DNA of 37,446 bases, from the NCBI GenBank assembly GCA_947643225.1, contig CANRVH010000013.1, positions 1 to 37,446 on the forward strand, written 5' to 3'. Positions 7,594-15,629 of the stretch are shown here, piece by piece (within the stretch, counting starts at the first letter, position 1; every line of letters starts with the position of its first letter). This DNA is from an uncultured Clostridia bacterium (GTDB lineage Bacteria > Bacillota_I > Bacilli_A > RF39 > UBA660). A model generated the notes under the pieces. The model saw only the letters and a program-made list of their open reading frames with translations. It ran no database searches and was not told where the DNA came from. Both the position numbers and the translations under genes were made by a program.

Positions 7594-8121
7594 TTATTTT
7601 TTGACTCCAAATCGAGAAATTGGGAGTATAGTATATTTTGCTTTTCCAATTATATTTTCCTTTTTAATAAAGCCTAGCAATCTACTATCTACTGAATTTA
7701 TTCTATTATCCCCTAAAACAAAATAATGATTCTCAGGTACTGTTATGCTACCAAGATCTTTGATATTAAAATCAGCAGTTTCGGCATGAGGAAAGTTTTC
7801 TTTTGTTTTTTTTCCATTAATATACAGACAGTTATTACGATATTCAATTTTATCTCCAGGTAAGCCTATTACTCTTTTAATAATGTGTTCTTTACGAGGA
7901 ATAAATTTTGATTTTTCAACTTTCACTACTACTATATCAAATCTTTTAATAGAATGATTATAATATGCTGTTTTATTTAAGATCATAATATCCTTATCGT
8001 GAAGTGTTCTATACATTGAACTTCCGTTTACTCTAATTGGTGAGACAATGTATGTTTTAATTAAAATCACGACTAAAATAATTATAATATATGGTATTAT
8101 TTCCTTCATTATACTTTTCAT
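7594..8121 (-). CDS. lepB: Signal peptidase I
   Basis: This 175-residue protein has the length of Bacillus-type (SipS-like) signal peptidases, which remove signal peptides from secreted preproteins at the outer face of the membrane. An N-terminal membrane anchor (about 8-24) is followed by box B with catalytic Ser35 (VNGSSMYRTL), then IIKRVIGLPGDKIEY with general-base Lys82, and the box E motif VLGDNRINSVDSRLLGFI. It lies 35 bases after rplS, the two being separated by a terminator hairpin that touches the rplS stop, so it may be expressed by read-through. The Shine-Dalgarno sequence is weak (GGA). Confidence 0.94.
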   Translation of the reverse strand: MKSIMKEIIPYIIIILVVILIKTYIVSPIRVNGSSMYRTLHDKDIMILNKTAYYNHSIKRFDIVVVKVEKSKFIPRKEHIIKRVIGLPGDKIEYRNNCLYINGKKTKENFPHAETADFNIKDLGSITVPENHYFVLGDNRINSVDSRLLGFIKKENIIGKAKYTILPISRFGVKK

Positions 8122-8129
8122 TAACTATT

Positions 8130-8162
8130 CCAAAACAAAAAATAAGGAGTTGGTCCTTATTT
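8130..8162 (-). terminator. Intrinsic terminator after rplS
   Basis: On the minus strand AAATAAGGA pairs with TCCTTATTT around a five-base loop and runs into TTTGTTTT. The first arm contains the rplS stop codon. Confidence 0.8.
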
Positions 8163-8501
8163 TTGTCCTCTTTCTTTAATTCTGTAGCGACCTACTTTAT
8201 CTTTTAAGAATGTAAGTTTAGCACGTCTAACTTTTCCCTTACGTATCACCGTAATATTAGCAATTTTTGGCGAGTGAATTGGAAATATTCTTTCTACTCC
8301 GACACCTGATGAAATTTTTCTAACAGTGAATGTTTCTGAAACACTTCCATTACGACGCGCAACAACAATACCTTCATAGGCCTGAATACGTTCTTTTCCA
8401 CCCTCGATAATTTTGTAGTCAACTCTTACTGTATCACCAACACGAAATTCTGGTATGTTAGGGTTGAGTTGTTTTTTGTTAATTTTGTCAATTAAATTCA
8501 T
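8157..8501 (-). CDS. rplS: 50S ribosomal protein L19
   Basis: L19 sits at the 30S-50S interface. The family core is unmistakable: [54 protein letters not shown] and [15 protein letters not shown] start it at ATG 8501 rather than 8510, because the AAAGG site is correctly spaced for the inner ATG and this gives 114 residues, normal for L19. It has its own promoter (8578-8606), with a transcript leader of about 70 bases. trmD and rimM, which often adjoin rplS, are found about 3 kb upstream in the same orientation, separated by a lipoprotein gene and a hypothetical gene. Confidence 0.97.
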   Translation of the reverse strand: MNLIDKINKKQLNPNIPEFRVGDTVRVDYKIIEGGKERIQAYEGIVVARRNGSVSETFTVRKISSGVGVERIFPIHSPKIANITVIRKGKVRRAKLTFLKDKVGRYRIKERGQK

Positions 8502-8577
8502 GAGATTCATCCTTTCTATTATTAATTAGAGATCATAATCTTATTTTATTAGCGGATCACTTCTTTTGACAGGTTTA

Positions 8578-8606
8578 ATTGTATCATAATTGTTTTTAAA
8601 AATCAA
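8578..8606 (-). promoter_or_regulatory. Sigma-A promoter of rplS
   Basis: On the minus strand TTGATT (8606-8601) and TACAAT (8583-8578) are separated by 17 bases. The leader to the start codon is about 70 bases; I could not identify a defined L19 leader fold in it. Confidence 0.75.
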
Positions 8607-8678
8607 GGCAACCTCTTAGATTTATTTTCAAAATATTCGATTATTTCTTCGTTTTATCTTTACTTATATAACAATATT

Positions 8679-10526
8679 TCATTGTTTTATTTCTAGTGTG
8701 TATTCTTTATTTTTATGAATTCTTTTTTCTGCAAAATGCATATAGTATTCCATAAATCTGATTGGTTGATATTCTTCTTTTTCTTGCGGGTTTATTTTTA
8801 CTATGAAACCATTTACTTCCTTTTGGCTTATTTCATCAAAAAAGTTTTCTTTCAATCCTTCAATCTCACTTATTGTTAGCCTATTTTCTATATTGTTAAA
8901 TGCTGTAATCGCTCTTCCTTCTTCAAAATATTTAGGTATTTCGTAATATATTATATTTATGCCATTATATCTTCCACTTTTGGGTTCAATTGATTGACTG
9001 ATTACACAATTTGAATCATCTTTTACTACAATTATTCCATATCTATATTCAAATTTACAATCTGGATTGTAGACCATTTCGTATCCTAAATCATTTTCTT
9101 TTAATATGTTTTCGGTCATGGTTAAATACTCTTTACAATTTCTCATTCTTGAAAGCAAACGATTATTAGATGTTGTTGTGGTAACTATTTTTTCAGCCTC
9201 TTCCTTAGGTAAATTTTCTATTTCTTTTTCTGGATAATGCCCATCATCAGAATCCCAATGATAAAAAATAAATTTATGATCATTGATTAAATTCGCTAAT
9301 GATGTATAACGAGTAAAATCATCTATCGTTATTCCATCTTCTTTAATACGAAGATTAAATATGTTAAAATAAATATCCCATATCTTTCTTTTTGGTGAAT
9401 CGCAAGAAACAATTAAAAAGAACTCATCAAATTCTTCTATATTTTTAAAATATTCTTTTAAATTTTCATACATTAATTTTCTCTTGGTACTGGGTGAATG
9501 CTGGCCAAGAAATATATCAGGATCAATTAAATGAATCATAATCGTCATTGTATCGCGATAATATGTGTTATCTTCTATATCGGCTTTATCAATTATTTCG
9601 GTTACTTTTAAATTCTTTACTTTAGAAAGTGAAATATTAGAATATAAATACTCAGATGAAAGAGAAAAATTATAACTTTCATGGTACTTTTCACTTGATA
9701 AATAGAATTCAGTCTCGTCGCCTAAAAGTTCTTGAATAGCCTTACTAGTATAGGAGTCTTCTGTATAGTTACTATTTTTAAGAATTTTTCCATATAAGGT
9801 ATTAGCAAATTTCTGATCTGTTGTAAGTTTTGATTTTACTAAAGTACTCATTATATTTTTTATTTGTTTACAATAATCTTCCTTGAATTCTATAAAAATA
9901 GTTTCTTCTTTTGATTCTATATCATAATATAAATCCATATTAACAATTAACGCTTGAATTAAATCTTTATTTTCTAAGCCAGTATTATTTTGAATACATT
10001 CAATAAATTTGTCTATATCTTTAGAAAATAGTGATGAGAAAAAAGCATCATCGTTATTAATAATCGATCTTAAGGTATTTATTTCCTTGTATATATCGGT
10101 GTTAAATTTGTATGAAAGATAAACGTTTTCATAGACTATGCGGGCATTAAAAGCATGGTATACTCCTCTTCCATATTGATTATTTTGACACCCCATTATC
10201 TTATCTAAATAATCAATAGTTTTATTATAATCGTAATCATTTATTTCAGCTTCATCCATTTCTCTAATGATATTTAAAAATGTATTATATTGTTCTTTAT
10301 TTAAATAATCGAAAAATTGATTTAAGTAAGTATGATAAAATGGGGAATATATCTGTTTATATGTTTGGCTAAGATGATATTCTTGGTAAAAGGGATTATT
10401 ATCTATAATTTCTTCTACTATATTATAACTATTATTTTTATAAGTGTCATCTTGTTTACAACCCGCTGTTGATAATATTAAAGATAACATAATTAATATT
10501 GCTGACTTTTTTTTCTTTCTATCCAT
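8679..10526 (-). CDS. Large predicted lipoprotein of unknown function
   Basis: A basic start and hydrophobic helix lead to a lipobox (LSTAGC), with Cys23 as the predicted lipidated residue, so the protein should be anchored on the outer face of the membrane. The remaining 590 residues are acidic and mostly helical in the first half, rich in Tyr and Asn. A more beta-like C-terminal part contains YRYGIIVVKDDSN and NGINIIYYEIP. I recognise no domain, metal site or binding motif. It has its own promoter (10560-10588) and AGGAGG at 8 bases, and stands alone between rplS and the trmD group. A role in cell-surface biology is all that location suggests. Confidence 0.75.
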   Translation of the reverse strand: MDRKKKKSAILIMLSLILSTAGCKQDDTYKNNSYNIVEEIIDNNPFYQEYHLSQTYKQIYSPFYHTYLNQFFDYLNKEQYNTFLNIIREMDEAEINDYDYNKTIDYLDKIMGCQNNQYGRGVYHAFNARIVYENVYLSYKFNTDIYKEINTLRSIINNDDAFFSSLFSKDIDKFIECIQNNTGLENKDLIQALIVNMDLYYDIESKEETIFIEFKEDYCKQIKNIMSTLVKSKLTTDQKFANTLYGKILKNSNYTEDSYTSKAIQELLGDETEFYLSSEKYHESYNFSLSSEYLYSNISLSKVKNLKVTEIIDKADIEDNTYYRDTMTIMIHLIDPDIFLGQHSPSTKRKLMYENLKEYFKNIEEFDEFFLIVSCDSPKRKIWDIYFNIFNLRIKEDGITIDDFTRYTSLANLINDHKFIFYHWDSDDGHYPEKEIENLPKEEAEKIVTTTTSNNRLLSRMRNCKEYLTMTENILKENDLGYEMVYNPDCKFEYRYGIIVVKDDSNCVISQSIEPKSGRYNGINIIYYEIPKYFEEGRAITAFNNIENRLTISEIEGLKENFFDEISQKEVNGFIVKINPQEKEEYQPIRFMEYYMHFAEKRIHKNKEYTLEIKQ

Positions 10527-10559
10527 CTCTTCCTCCTACTAGTTGTTTTATGTTTTCAT

Positions 10560-10588
10560 ATAATATCATAGTTTTCCATTATTAGCAA
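10560..10588 (-). promoter_or_regulatory. Sigma-A promoter of the lipoprotein gene
   Basis: On the minus strand TTGCTA (10588-10583) and TATTAT (10565-10560) are 17 bases apart, about 34 bases before the start codon, which is preceded by AGGAGG. Confidence 0.7.
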
Positions 10589-10678
10589 ATGTTTATTGTG
10601 TTATTTGTAAATAGTAGGCAGGTATATATAAATTGAACTGTATATACTTCTATTTTATTATTAAGTTGAATTAAACTA

Positions 10679-11122
10679 CTATCTTGTACGATTACCAGTT
10701 CTTTCTCTTGTTATAAAATAAAGCTCAGTTTGTTTTCTTTTGGCTTCTTGTCTTAAGATCTTTAATTCATTAGACATCTTTTCTAATTCTTGCCTTTTAA
10801 GATATCGACGATATTTTCTTTTGATCTCATCTTTGAATTTTTCTATTTTATTTAATATTTCATTCATGGTTGTACCAGGGTCTTCTTCACTAACAAAAAG
10901 TTCTGTTAGTATTTTGATTAATTTTTGATATTTTTTCATCACAATTTTAGTTACAAAAGGAGAAGCTAATTTTTTATTTATAATCATAATATTTGTGATT
11001 TTGTGACCATCTACAGTAAATTGATTTGTTCTTGATGGCAAATGAAACCCTTCTATTATAATTTTAGTTGATACAATACTATTCTTTTTTTCTTTCTTTA
11101 TCACATATTTCATGTTGATCAT
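10679..11122 (-). CDS. Conserved-looking hypothetical protein after trmD
   Basis: This basic, soluble 147-residue protein has a beta-rich N-terminal half and a long charged helix from about residue 75 (SEEDPGTTMNEILNKIEKF, then a KRKYRRYLKRQELEKM stretch), possibly a coiled coil. Its ATG overlaps the trmD stop as ATGA, so it is probably translated by coupling to trmD; a second ATG at 11113 is possible. The high Lys/Arg content and the RNA-modification and ribosome-maturation neighbours make an RNA-related role thinkable, but no domain is recognised. Confidence 0.72.
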   Translation of the reverse strand: MINMKYVIKKEKKNSIVSTKIIIEGFHLPSRTNQFTVDGHKITNIMIINKKLASPFVTKIVMKKYQKLIKILTELFVSEEDPGTTMNEILNKIEKFKDEIKRKYRRYLKRQELEKMSNELKILRQEAKRKQTELYFITRERTGNRTR

Positions 11123-11805
11123 CTACTTTCTTTTATTCCTGCTTTTTTTAGTAAATCTGGTCTTCTTTCTTTTGTTCTTTTGATACTCTGCTGCAAGCGG
11201 TATTCTGCTATTTTTTTATGATCACCACTAACTAAAACTTCAGGAACTTCCATATTATTATAGATTCTTGGTTTTGTATAATTTGGATAGTCTAAAAGGT
11301 GATTATTAAATGAATCATTTAAATGGGATTCTTCATCAATTACTCCTTTTACTAATCTAGTAATGGAATCTACGACAACCATAGCTGCATATTCTCCCCC
11401 TGTCAAAACATAATCTCCTATTGATAATTCCAAATCAGCAAGGGATCTAATCCTCTCATCAAACCCTTCATAATGTCCACATATGATAATTAGATGCTTT
11501 TTTGTTGATAGATTATAAGCTAAGTCTTGCTGATAGGTTTTTCCGTCAGGTGTTAATAAGATAATAAAACTATCTTTAGTTTTTAGTGTATTTACACAAT
11601 CAAATATAGGTTGTGGGCAAAGAACCATTCCTGGTCCACCACCATATGGTGTATCATCTACCTTATGATGTTTATCTTTGGAAAATATTCTAAAGTCGTG
11701 CATATTAATTTCTACTAGATTCTTTTCTTTTGCTCTTTTTATTATAGAAGATGAAAATACTTGTTCAAACATTTCTGGAAAAAGAGTTAAAATATCGATT
11801 TTCAT
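11119..11805 (-). CDS. trmD: tRNA (guanine37-N1)-methyltransferase
   Basis: TrmD uses S-adenosylmethionine to methylate G37 next to the anticodon in tRNAs that read CNN codons, preventing +1 frameshifts. The 228 residues cover the SPOUT trefoil-knot domain, with the knot motifs LIIICGHYEGFDERI and SIGDYVLTGGEYAAMVVVDS and the start MKIDILTLFPEMF. The C-terminal domain (HLNDSFNNHLLDYPNYTKP) is also typical. Its start overlaps the rimM stop by four bases and its stop overlaps the next start by four, so all three are one operon. Confidence 0.97.
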   Translation of the reverse strand: MKIDILTLFPEMFEQVFSSSIIKRAKEKNLVEINMHDFRIFSKDKHHKVDDTPYGGGPGMVLCPQPIFDCVNTLKTKDSFIILLTPDGKTYQQDLAYNLSTKKHLIIICGHYEGFDERIRSLADLELSIGDYVLTGGEYAAMVVVDSITRLVKGVIDEESHLNDSFNNHLLDYPNYTKPRIYNNMEVPEVLVSGDHKKIAEYRLQQSIKRTKERRPDLLKKAGIKESR

Positions 11806-12290
11806 AAAATCATCCCATCTATTATTTCTACTATTATTTTTTGCGTTTTTTTATCTATCTTTTTAAAATATGGACTATTCATTGGAATTAGAACTTCCTG
11901 ATTATGAATTTTGATTCTTAGAATTTTGTTTTTTTCGCTTGCATAAAAAATTTCTGTAAGTTCTCCTTTTCCTAAATTGGATTCTACTTTATATGTGATT
12001 AATTCTTCATCTAAGATTTCATCTTCGTTTAAATTTAAATTGTTCTGATCTAGATAAACTCTTTTTTTTAACAAAAATTCTACCTCATTTATATTTTTAT
12101 AATTGTTTAATGTAACCATTTCATATATTTTGTGATGTCTGTATGTCTTTATTTTATATTCTTTTTCTTCAATAATTAAAGTATTTCCTGGAATAAAAAC
12201 TTTTTCTTTAAAAGGAAAATCTGAGATTATTTTTAGCTCTCCTTTAATGCCATGAGTGGATACAATTTTTCCTATATAAATCTTTTTCAT
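11802..12290 (-). CDS. rimM: 16S rRNA processing protein RimM
   Basis: RimM binds S19 and helps mature the 3' domain of the 30S subunit. The 162-residue protein has the N-terminal RimM barrel (IGKIVSTHGIKGELKI) and the C-terminal PRC barrel (VLIPMNSPYFKKIDKKTQKI). It starts one base after the stop of the upstream rRNA methyltransferase and overlaps trmD by four bases, the common rimM-trmD arrangement. Confidence 0.95.
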   Translation of the reverse strand: MKKIYIGKIVSTHGIKGELKIISDFPFKEKVFIPGNTLIIEEKEYKIKTYRHHKIYEMVTLNNYKNINEVEFLLKKRVYLDQNNLNLNEDEILDEELITYKVESNLGKGELTEIFYASEKNKILRIKIHNQEVLIPMNSPYFKKIDKKTQKIIVEIIDGMIL

Positions 12291-12291
12291 A

Positions 12292-13029
12292 CTATCTTCC
12301 TAACTCATATAAAAGTATTGATGTCGCAATTGCTACATTTAAACTTTCTACATTAGCATTCAAATTAATATAAAGATTTTTATCGCATAAATCGGTGATA
12401 GATTTTCTTACTCCATTGCCTTCATTTCCTACTACTAAAGCATATCTTAGTTTATCTTTTTCTGTTAATTGTCTAACATCTTCTCCATGTCCTACTAAGG
12501 TGCCATAAATCGGAATCTCTTCTTGATGTAGTTTGGTAATTATTTCTTCTATATTTCTTTTTATAATATTAATATGAAAAAACATTCCTTGTGTTGCCCG
12601 AATTGTTTTGGGATTATATAAATCTACTGTATTTTCTGATAAGACGATGGTATCGATATTAAAGGCTACAGCACTTCGGATGATTGTTCCTAAATTACCT
12701 GGGTCTTGAATATTATCAATTAACAGAATTTTATCTTTTAATTTTTCTTCTTCGTTTTTTTTATGACATAATGCCATGATAGTTTGTGGTGTTTCAACGG
12801 TTGAGATTCTTGTAATAATATCCATAGGTAAATAGATAATGGTTTTAACATCTAAAGGAAAAACTTCTTCTTTTTCTAAAATCAATTCATCAATTAAACC
12901 ATTTTTATAAGCCTCTAATACTAGATGAGCCCCTTCTACAAGAAATTGTCCTGTTTTATCACGATATTTTTTATCTTTTAATTTTATATATTTTCTTACT
13001 CTATCATTTTCTATACTTGTTATTAACAT
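12292..13029 (-). CDS. TrmH/SpoU-family RNA 2'-O-methyltransferase
   Basis: This 245-residue SPOUT enzyme probably transfers a methyl group to a ribose 2'-OH in rRNA or tRNA. An N-terminal substrate-binding domain (about 1-95, with DKTGQFLVEGAHLVLEA) precedes the knot domain with the three SpoU motifs: NIQDPGNLGTIIRSAVAF, VVGNEGNGVRKS and LNVAIATSILLYELG. It most resembles the YsgA/RlmB-like branch; the exact target base cannot be told. It heads the run methyltransferase-rimM-trmD-hypothetical. Divergent from it at 13100 is a small plus-strand gene. Confidence 0.92.
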   Translation of the reverse strand: MLITSIENDRVRKYIKLKDKKYRDKTGQFLVEGAHLVLEAYKNGLIDELILEKEEVFPLDVKTIIYLPMDIITRISTVETPQTIMALCHKKNEEEKLKDKILLIDNIQDPGNLGTIIRSAVAFNIDTIVLSENTVDLYNPKTIRATQGMFFHINIIKRNIEEIITKLHQEEIPIYGTLVGHGEDVRQLTEKDKLRYALVVGNEGNGVRKSITDLCDKNLYINLNANVESLNVAIATSILLYELGR

Positions 13030-13099
13030 AAATTATCCCTCTCAAATCAAAGTATATCATATTTTTTTTATTTGTGGTATACTTAGTATGAGGTGAATA

Positions 13100-13264
13100 A
13101 TGGAAAAAAGGAAGTTTAAAGCTAACGATTATCAAGATTTGAAGAAATCTTCTGAACAACATGATTCTTATACTTTTGTCATTCCTAATAGTAGTATAGA
13201 GGATATTCATATTTCTATTAAGAGTAAAGAAAAGCAAAAAAAAGAGAAGAAAAAACAGTCTTAA
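13100..13264 (+). CDS. Small 54-residue charged protein
   Basis: An ATG at 13100 preceded by GAGGTG (five-base gap) opens a 54-codon frame, with a TGNGGTATACT-type -10 (TATACT) about 20 bases upstream. The protein is hydrophilic. Its middle, SYTFVIPNSSIEDIHISI, looks like a short strand-forming segment, and the tail is almost entirely Lys/Glu. Its stop codon overlaps that of the convergent metallopeptidase gene by two bases. The promoter-like element and Shine-Dalgarno support a real gene; no family is recognised. Confidence 0.6.
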   Translation: MEKRKFKANDYQDLKKSSEQHDSYTFVIPNSSIEDIHISIKSKEKQKKEKKKQS

Positions 13265-13899
13265 AAATTTTTCATCTCTTTTTTTATTTGTTTGTAATTT
13301 GGACAATTTTCTCCTACAAGTTTCCAAAAATTAGGGGAATGATCGGCATGAATTAGATGAGAAAGCTCATGGATAATAACGTAATCTAAATATTTTTCAT
13401 TTCTTTTCATTAACTCTAAATTCAAAGTTATTGTTTTAATTTTTGTATTACAGACACCCCATCTTGTTGTCATTTTACGAATTTTTAAGTCAGGGTAAGG
13501 TATTTGTTTGGTAAAGATAGAATAAATTTTATCCAGATGTTCCTTAAAGACTATTTTAGCTTGCTTTTTATACCATTTATCAAGGTCAAAATCTTTATTT
13601 AAAAACACTTTATCTACTCCAAAAGAAAGATCACAATATTCTGTATAAATGATATTGTAGCGTTTTCCTAAATAGTGGAAATCACTGTTGTTTTCTAGTT
13701 TAATTTTTTCTTTTTCAATCATTTTCACAATGGATGAATAATTTTTTTCAAGTAAACCTTTTAGGTAGGTATTTGTTGCAAATATGCTTGTTGTAATATA
13801 AATTTTTAAATCGTTTTTAACTCTAATATAGGTATTTTTATTTGCTCTTTTTTTTTCGATTATAATATCATATTGTTCGTTTTCTATCTTTAATTTCAT
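13261..13899 (-). CDS. YgjP/DUF45-type metallopeptidase
   Basis: This 212-residue protein belongs to the M48-like YgjP (DUF45/SprT-like) group. The zinc site is VIIHELSHLIHADHSPNFW near residues 176-194, where HELSH supplies two His ligands and the catalytic Glu, and the following HSPNFW supplies the third His. The preceding MTTRWGVCNTK motif is also diagnostic. The substrates of this family are unknown. A TATAAT lies just upstream of the start, so it is probably transcribed by itself. Confidence 0.92.
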   Translation of the reverse strand: MKLKIENEQYDIIIEKKRANKNTYIRVKNDLKIYITTSIFATNTYLKGLLEKNYSSIVKMIEKEKIKLENNSDFHYLGKRYNIIYTEYCDLSFGVDKVFLNKDFDLDKWYKKQAKIVFKEHLDKIYSIFTKQIPYPDLKIRKMTTRWGVCNTKIKTITLNLELMKRNEKYLDYVIIHELSHLIHADHSPNFWKLVGENCPNYKQIKKEMKNF

Positions 13900-13930
13900 T
13901 TTACCACCATCAATATTATATAAAATTTAA

Positions 13931-13959
13931 AGGAAAAAGAAAACCCATAAAAATATGGG
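13931..13959 (-). terminator. Intrinsic terminator after the membrane-anchored protein gene
   Basis: On the minus strand GCCCATA and TATGGG form the stem around TTTT, followed by TTTTCTTTTT. On the plus strand the right arm also runs into TTGTTTTTTG, so it may work both ways. Confidence 0.75.
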
Positions 13960-13986
13960 CTTGTTTTTTGAGATTTATTTCCTTTT

Positions 13987-15018
13987 TTATAAATAAAAGA
14001 TATAAAATTCATTATTTTGATCTTTTAATGTAACTAAAAGAGAATATCCATCGCTTGCCAAAATAAATTGATTAGCGACTGGTGTTTTTTTCTTTTTTGG
14101 CATTAAGATTTTTTCTTCTTTTGTTACATAATCCATTAGCTTTAAATTCCCATCTTGATCATTACAAATCAATTTAGTGTCGTCAAAAAGATAATTTGTT
14201 AACAATTTTGGTGATTTATACGTTAAGTCCATATTTTGAGTATTATAAATTTTATATGCTTTTTTTTCTTCTTTTTCGCTAGTTTCTAATAAATATGGGA
14301 CATCATCTAGTAATAAAAATGATTTTATTCTATTTTCTTGATCATAATCAAAAGTATTTAGGACTTTGCCTGCTCTATCTAGTGCCACTATACTTTTTTT
14401 ATTTTCTTCCTCTTTATTTAATAAAAGATATTTTCCATCATTTTTAATATGATAGGGGCTGTAGATTTTGCCTTCTTCATTTTTGATCAGTTCTTTTTCT
14501 TCTTTTGTTTCTAAATCTTTAATCACTACTCCATTTTCTGTTTTTTTTAATGTTTCTTTTAAATTTGGAAATAGTAATTCGTTTTCTTCTAATGTAGGAT
14601 AATCCTTTATTTTTTTGAATTTCGAGTCATAAATGGAATTACCTATTTTATAATATGCACCAATCTTTTGCATACCACCATGTGAATCGGCTGAATCTTC
14701 TTTAATTACTACTACTTTATTTTCTTCAATATTATACTTTAATAAAGTTGCCTTTTCTTTATTATCATAATAAAGATAGACACTTGTATTATCGTAATCA
14801 ATATTTTGTAATGTTTTGTCTTCTAATTTTGAACTTTTGATTATATATTTATTATTATTTCTTCTAATATGATATGCTTCTTTGCTTGCAATTTTATCTT
14901 TTTCAAAAGCAAGTTGATCTTCTTTTTTCTTTTTCGCTTTTTGAAAAATATCTATTGAACTAATTATTAATATTAGCAATATTACGATTATAATTGAATA
15001 TTTAATTCTCTTTTTCAT
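13987..15018 (-). CDS. Membrane-anchored protein with propeller-like repeats
   Basis: A single N-terminal helix (about 6-22) anchors a 320-residue extracytoplasmic domain of short beta segments. Recurring patterns such as YLYYDNKEKATLLKYNIEE, YLLLNKEEENKKSIVALDR and LKLMDYVTKEEKILMP recall WD/YncE-like beta-propeller blades, but no family can be named. It is transcribed divergently from the spore protein gene sspI, with only about 90 bases between the starts, and has its own terminator. A sporulation link is possible by position only. Confidence 0.7.
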   Translation of the reverse strand: MKKRIKYSIIIVILLILIISSIDIFQKAKKKKEDQLAFEKDKIASKEAYHIRRNNNKYIIKSSKLEDKTLQNIDYDNTSVYLYYDNKEKATLLKYNIEENKVVVIKEDSADSHGGMQKIGAYYKIGNSIYDSKFKKIKDYPTLEENELLFPNLKETLKKTENGVVIKDLETKEEKELIKNEEGKIYSPYHIKNDGKYLLLNKEEENKKSIVALDRAGKVLNTFDYDQENRIKSFLLLDDVPYLLETSEKEEKKAYKIYNTQNMDLTYKSPKLLTNYLFDDTKLICNDQDGNLKLMDYVTKEEKILMPKKKKTPVANQFILASDGYSLLVTLKDQNNEFYIFYL

Positions 15019-15060
15019 ATTTTTACCTCATCATTATTATAAAACATATTCCATAATTTG

Positions 15061-15090
15061 TGTATATATTTTTTTTGTTGGAACAAAATA
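15061..15090 (+). promoter_or_regulatory. Sigma-G-type promoter of sspI
   Basis: TGTATA (15061-15066), 17 bases, then CAAAATA (15084-15090) fits the forespore sigma-G pattern (TGNATA, then CATNNTA with one mismatch). It lies 18 bases before the start codon of a spore protein gene, where such a promoter is expected. Confidence 0.55.
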
Positions 15091-15108
15091 TATTTAGGAG
15101 ATGATGAA

Positions 15109-15315
15109 ATGATTAGACAACATATAATTGAGAATTTCAAAAATGATGATGTTAATAGTATAATGGAAGCAATTACTTCTTCTGTTAATGATCAAGATGA
15201 GGTGGTTCTGCCAGGATTAGGTGTATTTTTTAAATTATTTTGGAATGAAGCAGATGATGATGTAAAAAAGAAAATCGCTGAACTTGTTAGAAAAGGTCTT
15301 GACCAAGCAAGCTAG
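15109..15315 (+). CDS. sspI: Small acid-soluble spore protein SspI
   Basis: SspI is a minor spore-core protein made only in the forespore. This 68-residue protein matches the family in length and layout: N-terminal RQHIIENFKNDD, the central DEVVLPGLGVFFKLFW (the LPGLGV motif is diagnostic), and a final helix with KKKIAELVRKGL. The start is ATG 15109, eight bases after AGGAG; an upstream in-frame ATG would add an implausible tail. Its stop overlaps the stop of the convergent YqxA-position gene. Confidence 0.9.
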   Translation: MIRQHIIENFKNDDVNSIMEAITSSVNDQDEVVLPGLGVFFKLFWNEADDDVKKKIAELVRKGLDQAS

Positions 15316-15629
15316 GTTGTAACTTTAGATAATTCGTTAAAAAAGGCATTCATTAATGTATTAAATGTTTTTTCAATGGTGTTAGAGATAGTTAGGGATG
15401 TTCTAGATAGAAGATTGTTATAATTTTTTTCTTCTTCTATATAATCTTTAGCATCTATTTTTTTGCCTTCTTTGATATCTTGTTCAAATTTTTCTATTCC
15501 TTTAGTCGTTAATGTTGTTTTTTTATAATTTGTAAATTCATAATAGCCTAAAGCTTGTGTAATGTAAAGACATAAAAATAGAGAAAATAAACAAGCAATA
15601 ATTAATCTAGCCGTATTTTTACCCTTCAT
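15312..15629 (-). CDS. Small membrane protein in the YqxA position after spoIIP
   Basis: This 105-residue protein has an N-terminal membrane helix (about 7-27), then a helical, charged region with KFEQDIKEGKKIDAKDYIEE, and ends in an amphipathic helix (IEKTFNTLMNAFFNELSK). It overlaps the end of spoIIP by 11 bases. In Bacillus the gene after spoIIP is yqxA, which encodes a protein of similar size and layout (DUF3679). I do not see enough sequence likeness to assign it, so this is a positional equivalent. Co-expression with spoIIP suggests a sporulation role. Confidence 0.72.
   Translation of the reverse strand: MKGKNTARLIIACLFSLFLCLYITQALGYYEFTNYKKTTLTTKGIEKFEQDIKEGKKIDAKDYIEEEKNYNNLLSRTSLTISNTIEKTFNTLMNAFFNELSKVTT

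Noticed and set aside
7325-7726. Plus-strand 133-codon frame rich in Phe and Tyr
   Set aside because: It overlaps the starts or ends of two better-supported minus-strand genes and the Spo0A-box promoter, and has the hydrophobic composition of antisense AT-rich DNA.
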